Assembly: GCA_946885425.1 (NCBI GenBank)
Contig: CAMPGJ010000035.1
Coordinates: forward strand, 1-9,307
DNA: 9,307 bases
Direction: 5' to 3'
DNA from: an uncultured bacterium
GTDB lineage: Bacteria > Patescibacteria > Microgenomatia > Levybacterales > UBA12049
Shown here piece after piece: positions 1-5,921 of the stretch. The notes beneath the pieces were generated by a model. It made no database searches. It had not been told where the DNA came from and saw only the letters and a list, made by a program, of their open reading frames with translations. The position numbers were made by a program, and so were the translations under genes. The stretch's first letter is position 1. Every line of letters starts with the position of its first letter.

Positions 1-1703
1 TGGAAAATAGAGGGATTAAAACTAAAGAAGAGCGGGATTATTTTCTTCATCCCAAATTGGAAGATGTTACTCCGGGAAATGTTGGGATAGACCTCAAGCA
101 ATTAAAGAAAGCGCTTAGAAGAATCCAGAAAGCAATTGACGCAAAGGAGCAGATTATCGTTTTTGGAGATTATGATGTGGATGGTATAACAGGCGCTGCA
201 ATTCTATGGGAAACCCTGCACAGTTTTGGAGCTAATGCATTACCATATATACCGCATCGGGTTGATGAAGGATATGGGCTTTCTGTTGCTGGAATTAAGA
301 ATTTATTAGAAAAGTATCCAGAAAACTGTCATCCCAAACTTGTTTCGGGATCTAATGAGATGCTGAAAGTAGTTCAGCATGACAAAGGGTGTCTAAGTAT
401 TAAATTAATAATTACCGTTGATAACGGAATAGTTGCACATGAGGCTGTGGAGTTCGCTAATCGACATGGGATTGATGTAATAATTACAGACCATCATACG
501 GTGGGGGAAAAATTGCCTGATGTTCATGCTGTGGTGCATACAACAAAACTTTGCGGTGCAGGGGTAGCTTACCTGCTTGCGCAGGAGTTGAGAGTTGAGA
601 ATTCAGAGTTGAGAAATGACGATAATCATCTTGAATTGGCTGCGCTTGGGACGGTGGCGGATTTGGTCCCTTTGAATGGGGCTAATAGGACGATTGTTAA
701 GTATGGATTGGAAAAGTTGGGAAAGACGAAGCGCCCCGGTCTTTTACATTTGTTTAAACAAGCAAAGTTGGATAAGGAGGTTTTTACAACGTATGACGTC
801 GGATTTATTATTGCTCCTCGTCTGAATGCCGCGGGGAGGATTGAGAGCGCTATGGATAGTCTGCGGATTTTGTGTACTAATAATTTTGATAGAGCTGAGA
901 TGCTGGCTGAAAAGTTGGAATTGACCAACAGGGAACGGCAACTCCTGATGAAAGCAGCAGCTGATCATGCGAAATCAGCAATCACCAATCAGCAATCCAT
1001 TCGGCAAGCTCAGGACGGGTCGTCAGTAATCAAAAAATTGCTATTTATCGCAGATGAGGGCTATCCGCAGGGAGTGATTGGACTGGTGGCGGGGAAGTTG
1101 GTTGAGGAATTTTATCGTCCTTCAATTGTTGTCTCTATCGGAGAGACACACAGTAAAGCTTCGGTGAGGTCGATTAATGGTTTTAATGTCGTCGAATTTT
1201 TGCGGGGGAGTTTTGATGAGTTTGTAAATATTGGTGGTCATCCGATGGCAGCGGGCTTCACTGTAGAAACTACTAAATTAAAAATACTTCAGGAAAAACT
1301 TGAACAACTTGCAGAATCTGCTGTGGACGAAGGTATGTTGGTTCGAAGTCTCAAAGTTGATTGTGAGCTTCCCTTCTCAGCAGTAAATTTTGATTTGTAT
1401 AATAATATTCAACAACTTGCCCCATTTGGCATGGCAAATCAAGAGCCGACATTTATGAGTAGGGACGTTGTTGTAGATAATATACGAATATTGGGCAAAG
1501 ATAGTACTCACTTAAAATTAGTGGTACGTGATGGTGATAAAACTTTTGACGCAATAGCATTCAAAATGGCTGAAAAAGCGAGCGATTTGAATGTGGGTAA
1601 TACTATTGACCTTGCCTATACTATTGATACCAATACGTGGAACGGGAAAACTACACTACAGTTGAAGGTGAAAGATTTTCATCTGGATAAATCTTTATCC
1701 TGA
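1..1703 (+). CDS. recJ: Single-stranded-DNA-specific 5'-3' exonuclease RecJ (5' end outside window)
   Basis: RecJ degrades single-stranded DNA 5' to 3' in recombination and mismatch/base-excision repair, using metal ions held by a DHH phosphoesterase core. The frame is open to the left edge with no stop, and the residues before the TTG at 57 (NRGI...FLHP) look like the usual RecJ N-terminus, so the gene starts upstream and TTG 57 is not its start. Counting codon 57 as residue 1, I see motif I FGDYDVDG (36-43), VDNGI (121-125), DHH (145-147), LAALGTVADLVPL (194-206), RLNAAGR (255-261) and the DHHA1 motif GGHPMAAG (393-400), then a C-terminal OB-like region. All catalytic motifs are present. 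Three stretches do not belong to the family core and coincide with repeats (327-384, 585-619, 973-1024). The 3' end overlaps the convergent gene by 25 bp. Confidence 0.95.
   Translation, partial: ENRGIKTKEERDYFLHPKLEDVTPGNVGIDLKQLKKALRRIQKAIDAKEQIIVFGDYDVDGITGAAILWETLHSFGANALPYIPHRVDEGYGLSVAGIKNLLEKYPENCHPKLVSGSNEMLKVVQHDKGCLSIKLIITVDNGIVAHEAVEFANRHGIDVIITDHHTVGEKLPDVHAVVHTTKLCGAGVAYLLAQELRVENSELRNDDNHLELAALGTVADLVPLNGANRTIVKYGLEKLGKTKRPGLLHLFKQAKLDKEVFTTYDVGFIIAPRLNAAGRIESAMDSLRILCTNNFDRAEMLAEKLELTNRERQLLMKAAADHAKSAITNQQSIRQAQDGSSVIKKLLFIADEGYPQGVIGLVAGKLVEEFYRPSIVVSIGETHSKASVRSINGFNVVEFLRGSFDEFVNIGGHPMAAGFTVETTKLKILQEKLEQLAESAVDEGMLVRSLKVDCELPFSAVNFDLYNNIQQLAPFGMANQEPTFMSRDVVVDNIRILGKDSTHLKLVVRDGDKTFDAIAFKMAEKASDLNVGNTIDLAYTIDTNTWNGKTTLQLKVKDFHLDKSLS
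327..384. repeat. Two-hairpin palindromic element inserted in frame in recJ
   Basis: A terminal stem TGTCAT (327-332) / ATGACA (379-384) encloses two hairpins. One is at 331-351 (ATCCC against CGGGAT arms, one A-C mismatch). The other is a perfect 8-bp stem, ATGCTGAA (360-367) / TTCAGCAT (373-380). It encodes CHPKLVSGSNEMLKVVQHDK and is read through in frame. It sits between the GIKNLLEK helix and the IKLIITVDNG strand, where other RecJ proteins have only a short linker. The peptide resembles a repeat-encoded peptide I recall from unrelated bacterial genomes, comparable in behaviour to the palindromic elements of Rickettsia. That resemblance is from memory. Confidence 0.8.
585..619. repeat. 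Heptamer tandem repeat in recJ
   Basis: Five consecutive 7-bp units: GAGTTGA at 585, 592 and 606, with degenerate units GAATTCA at 599 and GAAATGA at 613. They encode the low-complexity stretch ELRVENSELRND between a GVAYLLAQ helix and the HLELAALGTVAD motif of RecJ, which looks like an insertion between conserved blocks. Confidence 0.65.
973..1024. repeat. Heptamer tandem repeat plus short repeat in recJ
   Basis: Units of 7 bp (AATCAGC at 973 and 987, AATCACC at 980, AATCCAT at 994) are followed by CGGCAAGCTCAGGACGGG at 1002-1019. The segment encodes SAITNQQSIRQAQDGSS, between the helix after NRERQLL and the strand KLLFIADEGYPQG. The IRQAQDGS peptide looks like another dispersed repeat read through in frame. 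That match is from memory. Confidence 0.6.
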
Positions 1704-3076
1704 TAAATGATTGTTTCTCCAGTATCTTTAAAAAGATTTTCCGTTTTTTCTTCAGGCGGTAAGTTAGCATTTCTTAATCTTTTTTCAATTGCTTTAAATA
1801 CTTCTTTTCGTGTTGTCTTCCAATCTGGGTTGCCATAGAATTTTTCATCGTCAGGGACATCTTTAGGATACGTTGGGAAATATGCTTCTTCCATAAGTTG
1901 TAGTGCTCTATCTGCTTCCATAATCTTGTGGGCTGCGCCATTTGGTCTTTTTGTTTGCTCATCTGTTTCTCCTATGTGATGAGTATTTCTAAAATGGTCT
2001 TCCTGCCCATGAAACATTAACTCAAGAGGAGTTTTCATATCAGGAAAATTAGCCATCAAACGATATGCCTGAAATTTCCCAGATTTAGTTTTATCGCCGG
2101 TTGTTCCATTTTTTTCTTCAAATCGTATTCCTTCAAATCTATTTGCAAGAACTTCTTGTACTTTTTTGATAAGATTTTGTACTTTTTCTCCATCATGATA
2201 CAATTCATCTTTTACAATAAATTGCATCCCCATGATGTCAGGAACGTCATTGTGCGGGTCAAGCTTGTCATCCTCGCCATTTTGTCCACGAAGAATAGCT
2301 TTTTTGATCGTTTTGTTTACCCCTTCCTGCTTGATTCTGCCATTTTTCATGACCCAGCCAATTTCATCTCCTGCATATCTCATCCGCTGTTTATGTTTTT
2401 TCCAATGAGCGCCTTCTATGTCATCATGATTGTCTTCTGCCATATCTATATGTATGGTCTCATTTGTGGCATTATCATGCAGCGCCCATACCTCTTGAAT
2501 CTTAGAAGGATGAGTTTGGTCATCGAATATATCAATGTTCAGCCATTCTTGTACCTCTTTGAGCCGTTCTTCTGCACTTTGAGATTTAGTTTCCAATTCT
2601 GCCGCAACAATTGATAATCCAGTCTGTCTGGTTATCTCAAATTTAAGTCGGGGATCAGTTTTTTCTGATGCTAAATATCGGATCACTTCAGATGGAGTTG
2701 GTGTGCTTTCAACTTCGTCTAAAAATCCAAAAATACTTTTGTCATCCGGTGTAAATGTCTGTACAAGTGTCTGCACCTGGTTTCTTGCTACACCCCATTG
2801 CTTTTTCCAAAAACCTTTTCCTGCTCCTTCCATGAGGTCATATTTCTTTTCAATTGCTTCATATACAGATTTGCTTGCTCTTTCTTGAACTTTTTTTCCA
2901 GTTTTACCCATAAAATATTCCGGATTTTTTGTTTGAGAAGCCTGTATCATGGCTCTTGTTGAGATACTTTCAAGAGGCACGAGGCCAGCATCCACGGCAT
3001 ATTCTTTAATTTTTTCAGTACCATGCTCTGGATCAAAAATTCTTAAATCTAAATTTGTTATTGGTTGTTTTTCCAT
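1679..3076 (-). CDS. Uncharacterised protein with a divergent RelA/SpoT-like nucleotidyltransferase region
   Basis: Protein of 465 aa, apparently soluble, with no signal peptide or membrane segment. I do not recognise the N-terminal 240 residues, which are charged and probably helical. Residues 246-356 follow the order of the RelA/SpoT synthetase fold: GRIK (246-249) in the place of the RxKS motif, PDIMGMQFIV (279-288) for the D-I-x-G-x-R strand, a YxSxH-like strand ending ...YRLMANFP (338-345), and LELMF (351-355) for the E-I-Q-I-R strand. After these comes GAAHKI (380-385), resembling the AAHW segment. Several residues typical of active (p)ppGpp synthetases differ: Q285 for Arg, F335 for Tyr, R339 for His, and no Gln-x-Arg after E352. 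The protein may therefore be a relative with altered or lost activity. The ATG at 3076 has only a weak GGA upstream. Assignment is by motif order alone. Confidence 0.5.
   Translation of the reverse strand: MEKQPITNLDLRIFDPEHGTEKIKEYAVDAGLVPLESISTRAMIQASQTKNPEYFMGKTGKKVQERASKSVYEAIEKKYDLMEGAGKGFWKKQWGVARNQVQTLVQTFTPDDKSIFGFLDEVESTPTPSEVIRYLASEKTDPRLKFEITRQTGLSIVAAELETKSQSAEERLKEVQEWLNIDIFDDQTHPSKIQEVWALHDNATNETIHIDMAEDNHDDIEGAHWKKHKQRMRYAGDEIGWVMKNGRIKQEGVNKTIKKAILRGQNGEDDKLDPHNDVPDIMGMQFIVKDELYHDGEKVQNLIKKVQEVLANRFEGIRFEEKNGTTGDKTKSGKFQAYRLMANFPDMKTPLELMFHGQEDHFRNTHHIGETDEQTKRPNGAAHKIMEADRALQLMEEAYFPTYPKDVPDDEKFYGNPDWKTTRKEVFKAIEKRLRNANLPPEEKTENLFKDTGETIIYQDKDLSR
1685..1700. terminator. Weak palindrome at the convergent recJ end
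   Basis: GGATAA (1685-1690) and TTATCC (1695-1700) form a 6-bp stem with a 4-nt loop. It lies inside the last codons of recJ and just downstream of the last codons of the convergent gene's overlap. There is no clear T-run on either side, so a terminator role is only possible. Confidence 0.25.
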
Positions 3077-3087
3077 ACTATTTTTCC

Positions 3088-3119
3088 AAAAAAAAATCCT
3101 CTGCTTTTGTCAGAGGATT
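3088..3119 (-). terminator. Intrinsic terminator in the leader of the 465-aa gene
   Basis: On the minus strand a perfect 9-bp stem, AATCCTCTG (3119-3111) / CAGAGGATT (3103-3095), with a 7-nt loop runs straight into a T-run ending at 3088. Only 11 nt separate the T-run from the ATG at 3076, leaving no room for a downstream promoter. The gene must therefore be transcribed by readthrough, which is the layout of an attenuator rather than of a gene-end terminator. Confidence 0.85.
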
Positions 3120-3163
3120 GGTTTTTGTTTAGACCGCTTTTTTTGCGCGCCTCACCAATCCTC
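3113..3163 (-). promoter_or_regulatory. Antiterminator pairing that excludes the terminator
   Basis: Minus-strand GAGGATTGG (3163-3155) is perfectly complementary over 9 nt to CCAATCCTC (3121-3113). The second segment contains most of the terminator's 5' arm (3119-3111), so the two structures cannot coexist. Confidence 0.7.
3129..3155 (-). CDS. Possible 8-aa second leader ORF (MRRAKKAV)
   Basis: GTG at 3155-3153 overlaps the stop of the preceding micro-ORF in a GTGA arrangement, with AGGAGG (3165-3160) 4 nt upstream. This is one of the best Shine-Dalgarno matches in the window, although the spacing is short. It encodes a basic octapeptide and stops at TAA 3131-3129, 8 nt before the antiterminator's 3' arm and 10 nt before the terminator stem. 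It may be real or may be a by-product of the RNA pairing constraints. Confidence 0.3.
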   Translation of the reverse strand: MRRAKKAV

Positions 3164-3229
3164 CTGGCCAATAAAGGCCGGAAGGCAAAGGATAACACGA
3201 ATGTTTTGATAAGAATTATTCATAACCAT
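3152..3229 (-). CDS. Possible 25-aa leader peptide, perhaps leaderless
   Basis: ATG at 3229 opens a 25-codon frame (MVMNNSYQ...GQEDW) ending in TGG TGA. The ATG lies 5 nt after the -10 box, so it would sit at or within a base or two of the predicted transcription start. Its last codons are the antiterminator arm itself. A ribosome reaching the stop codon would mask that arm, while one paused earlier would leave it free. No upstream Shine-Dalgarno exists, and such a short frame can arise by chance. Confidence 0.35.
   Translation of the reverse strand: MVMNNSYQNIRVILCLPAFIGQEDW
3160..3185 (-). promoter_or_regulatory. Upstream hairpin competing with the antiterminator
   Basis: Minus-strand CCTTCCGGCC (3185-3176) pairs with GGCCAGGAGG (3169-3160) around a 6-nt loop. 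There is one bulged A at 3165 and one mismatched end. It takes up the GAGG of the antiterminator arm and hides the AGGAGG at 3165-3160. Forming it should free the terminator. Confidence 0.6.
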
Positions 3230-3234
3230 CGATT

Positions 3235-3263
3235 AGTATAGGCCTATTTAGATCTATTGTCAA
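3235..3263 (-). promoter_or_regulatory. Sigma70-type promoter for the attenuator leader and 465-aa gene
   Basis: On the minus strand, a consensus -35 TTGACA (3263-3258), a 17-nt spacer and -10 TATACT (3240-3235). The predicted start is near 3229-3227. Confidence 0.85.
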
Positions 3264-3285
3264 TACAGTAGATTTGAGGTATGAT
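3257..3285 (+). promoter_or_regulatory. Sigma70-type promoter for aspS-dacA
   Basis: -35 TTGTCA (3257-3262), 17-nt spacer, -10 TATGAT (3280-3285); start predicted near 3292. Its -35 box overlaps that of the divergent promoter by 5 bp, so the two polymerases should compete for the same DNA. Confidence 0.8.
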
Positions 3286-3288
3286 TGT

Positions 3289-3398
3289 AAAGTCAAAAAT
3301 TAAAATTTAAAAGTCAAAAATACAAGTAAAAACTCAAAAATTTCTCACTTTTTAATTTTGAATTGCAGTTTTGCATTTTGACTTTTGCCTTTTGAATT
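3289..3398. repeat. Heptamer-periodic imperfect inverted repeat forming the aspS leader
   Basis: The left half is built from A-rich 7-bp units (AAAGTCA at 3289 and 3310). The right half is built from T-rich units (TGCATTT 3372, TGACTTT 3379, TGCCTTT 3386, then TGAATTA running into the start codon). AAAAGTCAAAA (3309-3319) and TTTTGACTTTT (3376-3386) are perfect inverted copies. It fills the whole predicted 5' leader of aspS and leaves no Shine-Dalgarno. Confidence 0.75.
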
Positions 3399-4772
3399 AT
3401 GGATAAGCAAGAGAGAACATTAGCCTCGAAAACACCTGAATATGTCGGTAAAGAGGTGCTCCTTCAGGGGTGGGTGCATTCCCGGCGTGATCATGGAAAG
3501 TTAACCTTTATCGATCTGCGTGACCGATCTGGCCTCGTGCAGGTAGTCTTTCACCCACAGGTTTCAGAGGAAGCACATGCTGTCGCCTCCGGCTTGCGAG
3601 GCGAATTTGTCGTATCTATTCGAGGGAATGTTAAAGCACGTCCTGAGAGATTAGTTAATCCTAAGCTTGATAGTGGTACTGTAGAGGTCGAAGCTATGCA
3701 GGTAGAGATTCTTGCTGAAGCCGCGCCATTGCCATTTGATATGGGTGGAGAAGAATTGAATCTGGAATTGCCGACCTTACTTGATCATCGTGCCTTATCA
3801 TTCCGTCATCCTAAAGTTCAAGCTATTTTTAAAGTGCAGGCAGTTATCATTGATGCTTTCCGTGAGTTTATGAAAGCTCAGGAATTTTTTGAATTTCAGG
3901 CTCCTAGTATTGCTCCAGCTGTAGCAGAAGGAGGCGCTGAAGTTTTTCAAATCAAATATTTCGAACATAAAGCATATCTTTCCCAGAGTCCTCAACTTTA
4001 TAAGCAGATCGTTATGAGCGCGTTTGAGCGCGTTTTTTCTGTAAACAAAATATTCCGAGCTGAACCAAGTGTGACGACCCGGCATTTGACCGAAGTAATT
4101 TCTTTAGATGCTGAGATGGCATTTATCTCTTCATGGGAAGATGTGCGCGATATGGCAGAAGCAACAGTCAGGTATATATTTCATGATCTAGAGAAGCGAT
4201 GTAAAAAGGAGCTTGAGATGTTCAATGTGATCCTTCCTACAATGATTGAAAAAACACCATCACTTAGCCTTCGTGAAGCACAAGAGAAGATATTTAAACA
4301 TTCAGGTCGGGATACACGGGGTGAGAAGGATTTGAACCCTGAGGATGAGCGTGAAATATGTTCCATCATAAAGGAAGAGACAGGTTCGGATCTTGTCTTC
4401 ATTTATGGATATCCAACAAAGAAAAAACCATTTTATGTCTATCCAAACCCTGATGATCCTGAGTATAATGAGGGTATGGATCTGCTCTGCCGTGGTGTAG
4501 AGTGGCTATCTGGAGGAAGACGTATCAATGAGTATGAGCAGCTTCTTAAGCATGTAAAAGAATGGGGGATGGACCCTGAAAAAATCAGCATGTTTTTGGA
4601 AGCTTTTAAGTATGGTGTTCCGCCTGAAGGTGGATTTGCTTTCGGTGCGGAGCGGATCACTATGCAAATCTTAGGTCTGCAAAATGTTCGTGAAGCAGCC
4701 ATGTTCCCACGGGATATGGAGCGTATCGATGAAAGGTTTTCAACAATTGAAAAACAAGAAAAAAAAGCATAG
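3399..4772 (+). CDS. aspS: Aspartate--tRNA ligase, archaeal-type, probably non-discriminating (Asp/Asn)
   Basis: Class II synthetase that charges tRNA with aspartate in the cytoplasm. At 457 aa it lacks the GAD insertion that makes typical bacterial AspRS about 590 aa, and it matches the archaeal-type length. The N-terminal OB anticodon domain has GWVHSRRDHGK...FIDLRD (24-41). QSPQLYKQ (196-203) is typical of AspRS rather than AsnRS. Motif 2 is FRAE...RHLTE (219-232) and motif 3 is GGFAFGAERI (411-420), followed by FPRD (436-439). His27 after GWV, and a Pro at 82 in the next OB loop, resemble the residues known from non-discriminating enzymes, which also make Asp-tRNA(Asn) for the GatCAB amidotransferase. 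That specificity is inferred. No Shine-Dalgarno precedes the ATG. Likely the first gene of an operon with the carboxypeptidase, whose start lies inside its last codons. Confidence 0.93.
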   Translation: MDKQERTLASKTPEYVGKEVLLQGWVHSRRDHGKLTFIDLRDRSGLVQVVFHPQVSEEAHAVASGLRGEFVVSIRGNVKARPERLVNPKLDSGTVEVEAMQVEILAEAAPLPFDMGGEELNLELPTLLDHRALSFRHPKVQAIFKVQAVIIDAFREFMKAQEFFEFQAPSIAPAVAEGGAEVFQIKYFEHKAYLSQSPQLYKQIVMSAFERVFSVNKIFRAEPSVTTRHLTEVISLDAEMAFISSWEDVRDMAEATVRYIFHDLEKRCKKELEMFNVILPTMIEKTPSLSLREAQEKIFKHSGRDTRGEKDLNPEDEREICSIIKEETGSDLVFIYGYPTKKKPFYVYPNPDDPEYNEGMDLLCRGVEWLSGGRRINEYEQLLKHVKEWGMDPEKISMFLEAFKYGVPPEGGFAFGAERITMQILGLQNVREAAMFPRDMERIDERFSTIEKQEKKA

Positions 4773-5814
4773 AGAAATTAAACGCGCAGCAGATATTATG
4801 TTGCGTGTAAAAGAGGAATCACAACAAAAAGTTAAAGAAGTACAAGCCGCTGGCTTGCTAGAATCTTTTAAGAGGTATCAATCTGATCTAGTTCTTCTTC
4901 TTATTCCCGTTATCTTATTTTTTATATATCTCCTACTAGCCAATGCAAATAATAATGTTCTTTCTAAAATAAAACAGAATTCATTATCGTCAGAAAATTT
5001 TTATACAACTATTCATGTATATCCCTTTGTGCAGGCTGTACAAATGCCTCAATTATCTGCAAAAGCTGCGATTGTTACCGATGCTGACTCTCAGGTAGTT
5101 ATTTTTTCCAAAAATCCACGCGCCCGTTTTTCAATGGCATCAACAACGAAAATTATGACTGCGCTGACCGCTTTAGAATATTTTAAAAAAGATGCTATTC
5201 TCACAGTTCAAAGAGGCAGTGAAGGATCACAGTTGGGTTTGCTTCCTGGGGAGCAATATTATTTTCATGATTTGCTTTACGCAATGCTTCTTCCATCTGC
5301 CAATGATGCTGCGCAGACAATTGCAGATAATTATCCTGGGGGGAGTGAGGCTTTTATCCAAAGGATGAACGATAAAGCTGCAGAATTACACCTGGCTGAA
5401 ACGCATTTTTCAGATCCGACGGGACTTGATGATGATGGCGACTATACAAGTGTTATGGATATGGCTCGTCTCGCATCGTTCGCAATAAAAAATAAAGAGT
5501 TTACTGCAATTACTTCCACAAAGGAAAAGTTTATTTCCAATGTCTATGGTACAAGAGAGTTTGATTTGCATAATTTAAATAAATTATTGGGTGTGGATGG
5601 CGTTTATGGTATAAAAACTGGGACGACGGAAGGTGCTGGTGAAGTGTTGGTTACTTCAACAGTACAGAATGGTCATACGTTCATTATCGTCGTCATGAAT
5701 AGTCACCAGCGCTTTGTAGATACACAGACCCTACTTGATTTCATCGCAAACAACATCCAATACATCTCCCCCTCATTCCCCAGCTCAGAGTTGAGTGGAC
5801 AACTACAGAGATAG
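4729..5814 (+). CDS. Membrane-anchored D-alanyl-D-alanine carboxypeptidase (peptidase S11, DacA-like)
   Basis: Penicillin-binding serine peptidase that trims the terminal D-Ala from peptidoglycan stem peptides on the outer face of the membrane. With ATG 4729 the product is 361 aa. This start is preferred because GGAG lies 7 nt upstream, and the longer frame from 4684 would only extend the overlap. The N-terminus is a very basic cytoplasmic segment of about 50 residues, followed by one membrane anchor (DLVLLLIPVILFFIYLLLA, 53-71). The catalytic motifs are S138-TT-K141, S190-A-N192 and K296-T-G298, all intact. There is no room for a long PBP5-type C-terminal domain or amphipathic anchor, so anchoring is N-terminal. 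The gene overlaps aspS by 44 nt, suggesting translational coupling. The last residues (SSELSGQLQR) run into repeat-like DNA. Confidence 0.9.
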   Translation: MKGFQQLKNKKKKHREIKRAADIMLRVKEESQQKVKEVQAAGLLESFKRYQSDLVLLLIPVILFFIYLLLANANNNVLSKIKQNSLSSENFYTTIHVYPFVQAVQMPQLSAKAAIVTDADSQVVIFSKNPRARFSMASTTKIMTALTALEYFKKDAILTVQRGSEGSQLGLLPGEQYYFHDLLYAMLLPSANDAAQTIADNYPGGSEAFIQRMNDKAAELHLAETHFSDPTGLDDDGDYTSVMDMARLASFAIKNKEFTAITSTKEKFISNVYGTREFDLHNLNKLLGVDGVYGIKTGTTEGAGEVLVTSTVQNGHTFIIVVMNSHQRFVDTQTLLDFIANNIQYISPSFPSSELSGQLQR

Positions 5815-5817
5815 CTG

Positions 5818-5917
5818 AAATATCCAATGCCAAATATCCAATATCTAATATCCAATAAATAAAACGTTTCTTTCGTTCATTTGGCATTGGATATTTGAAA
5901 TTAGATATTGGATATTT
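5818..5917. repeat. Double 18-bp inverted repeat, heptamer-periodic, between convergent genes
   Basis: Two modules each have a perfect 18-bp inverted copy: 5818-5835 with 5879-5896, and 5832-5849 with 5900-5917. The order is A-B then A'-B', so both cannot pair at once without a pseudoknot. The left arm reads as 7-bp units (AATATCC at 5819, 5833 and 5847; variants between). The right arm also has a 7-bp period. The central AACG...CGTT (about 5863-5877) could form a small hairpin. It fills nearly all of the 107-bp spacer and may serve both genes as a terminator, though there is no clean T-run. Confidence 0.85.
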
Positions 5918-5921
5918 AAAT

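Noticed and set aside
2156..2614. Plus-strand frame of 152 codons
   Set aside because: It lies fully antisense to the 465-aa gene, is Phe/Ile-rich as expected from reverse-strand reading, and has no ribosome-binding site or recognisable domain.
3096..3131. Plus-strand reading of the 3095-3119 hairpin as a terminator
   Set aside because: The stem is followed by GG and a broken T-run on that strand, and no plus-strand transcript is expected there. The minus-strand T-run is continuous.
3088..3229. SRP RNA, 6S RNA or T-box in the attenuator region
   Set aside because: GCC-GGAA-GGC on the plus strand resembles an SRP tetraloop stem, but the flanking conserved internal-loop bases are missing. No T-box core sequence (GGGUGGNACCGCG) is present, and the length and fold do not match 6S RNA.
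4684..4728. Earlier start for the carboxypeptidase
   Set aside because: It lies deeper inside aspS and lacks a better Shine-Dalgarno. ATG 4729 has GGAG at 7-nt spacing.
5818..5917. CRISPR array or tRNA in the convergent spacer
   Set aside because: The repeats are inverted and 7-bp periodic, with no spacers of constant length. No tRNA acceptor or TΨC-type sequence is present here or elsewhere that I could find.
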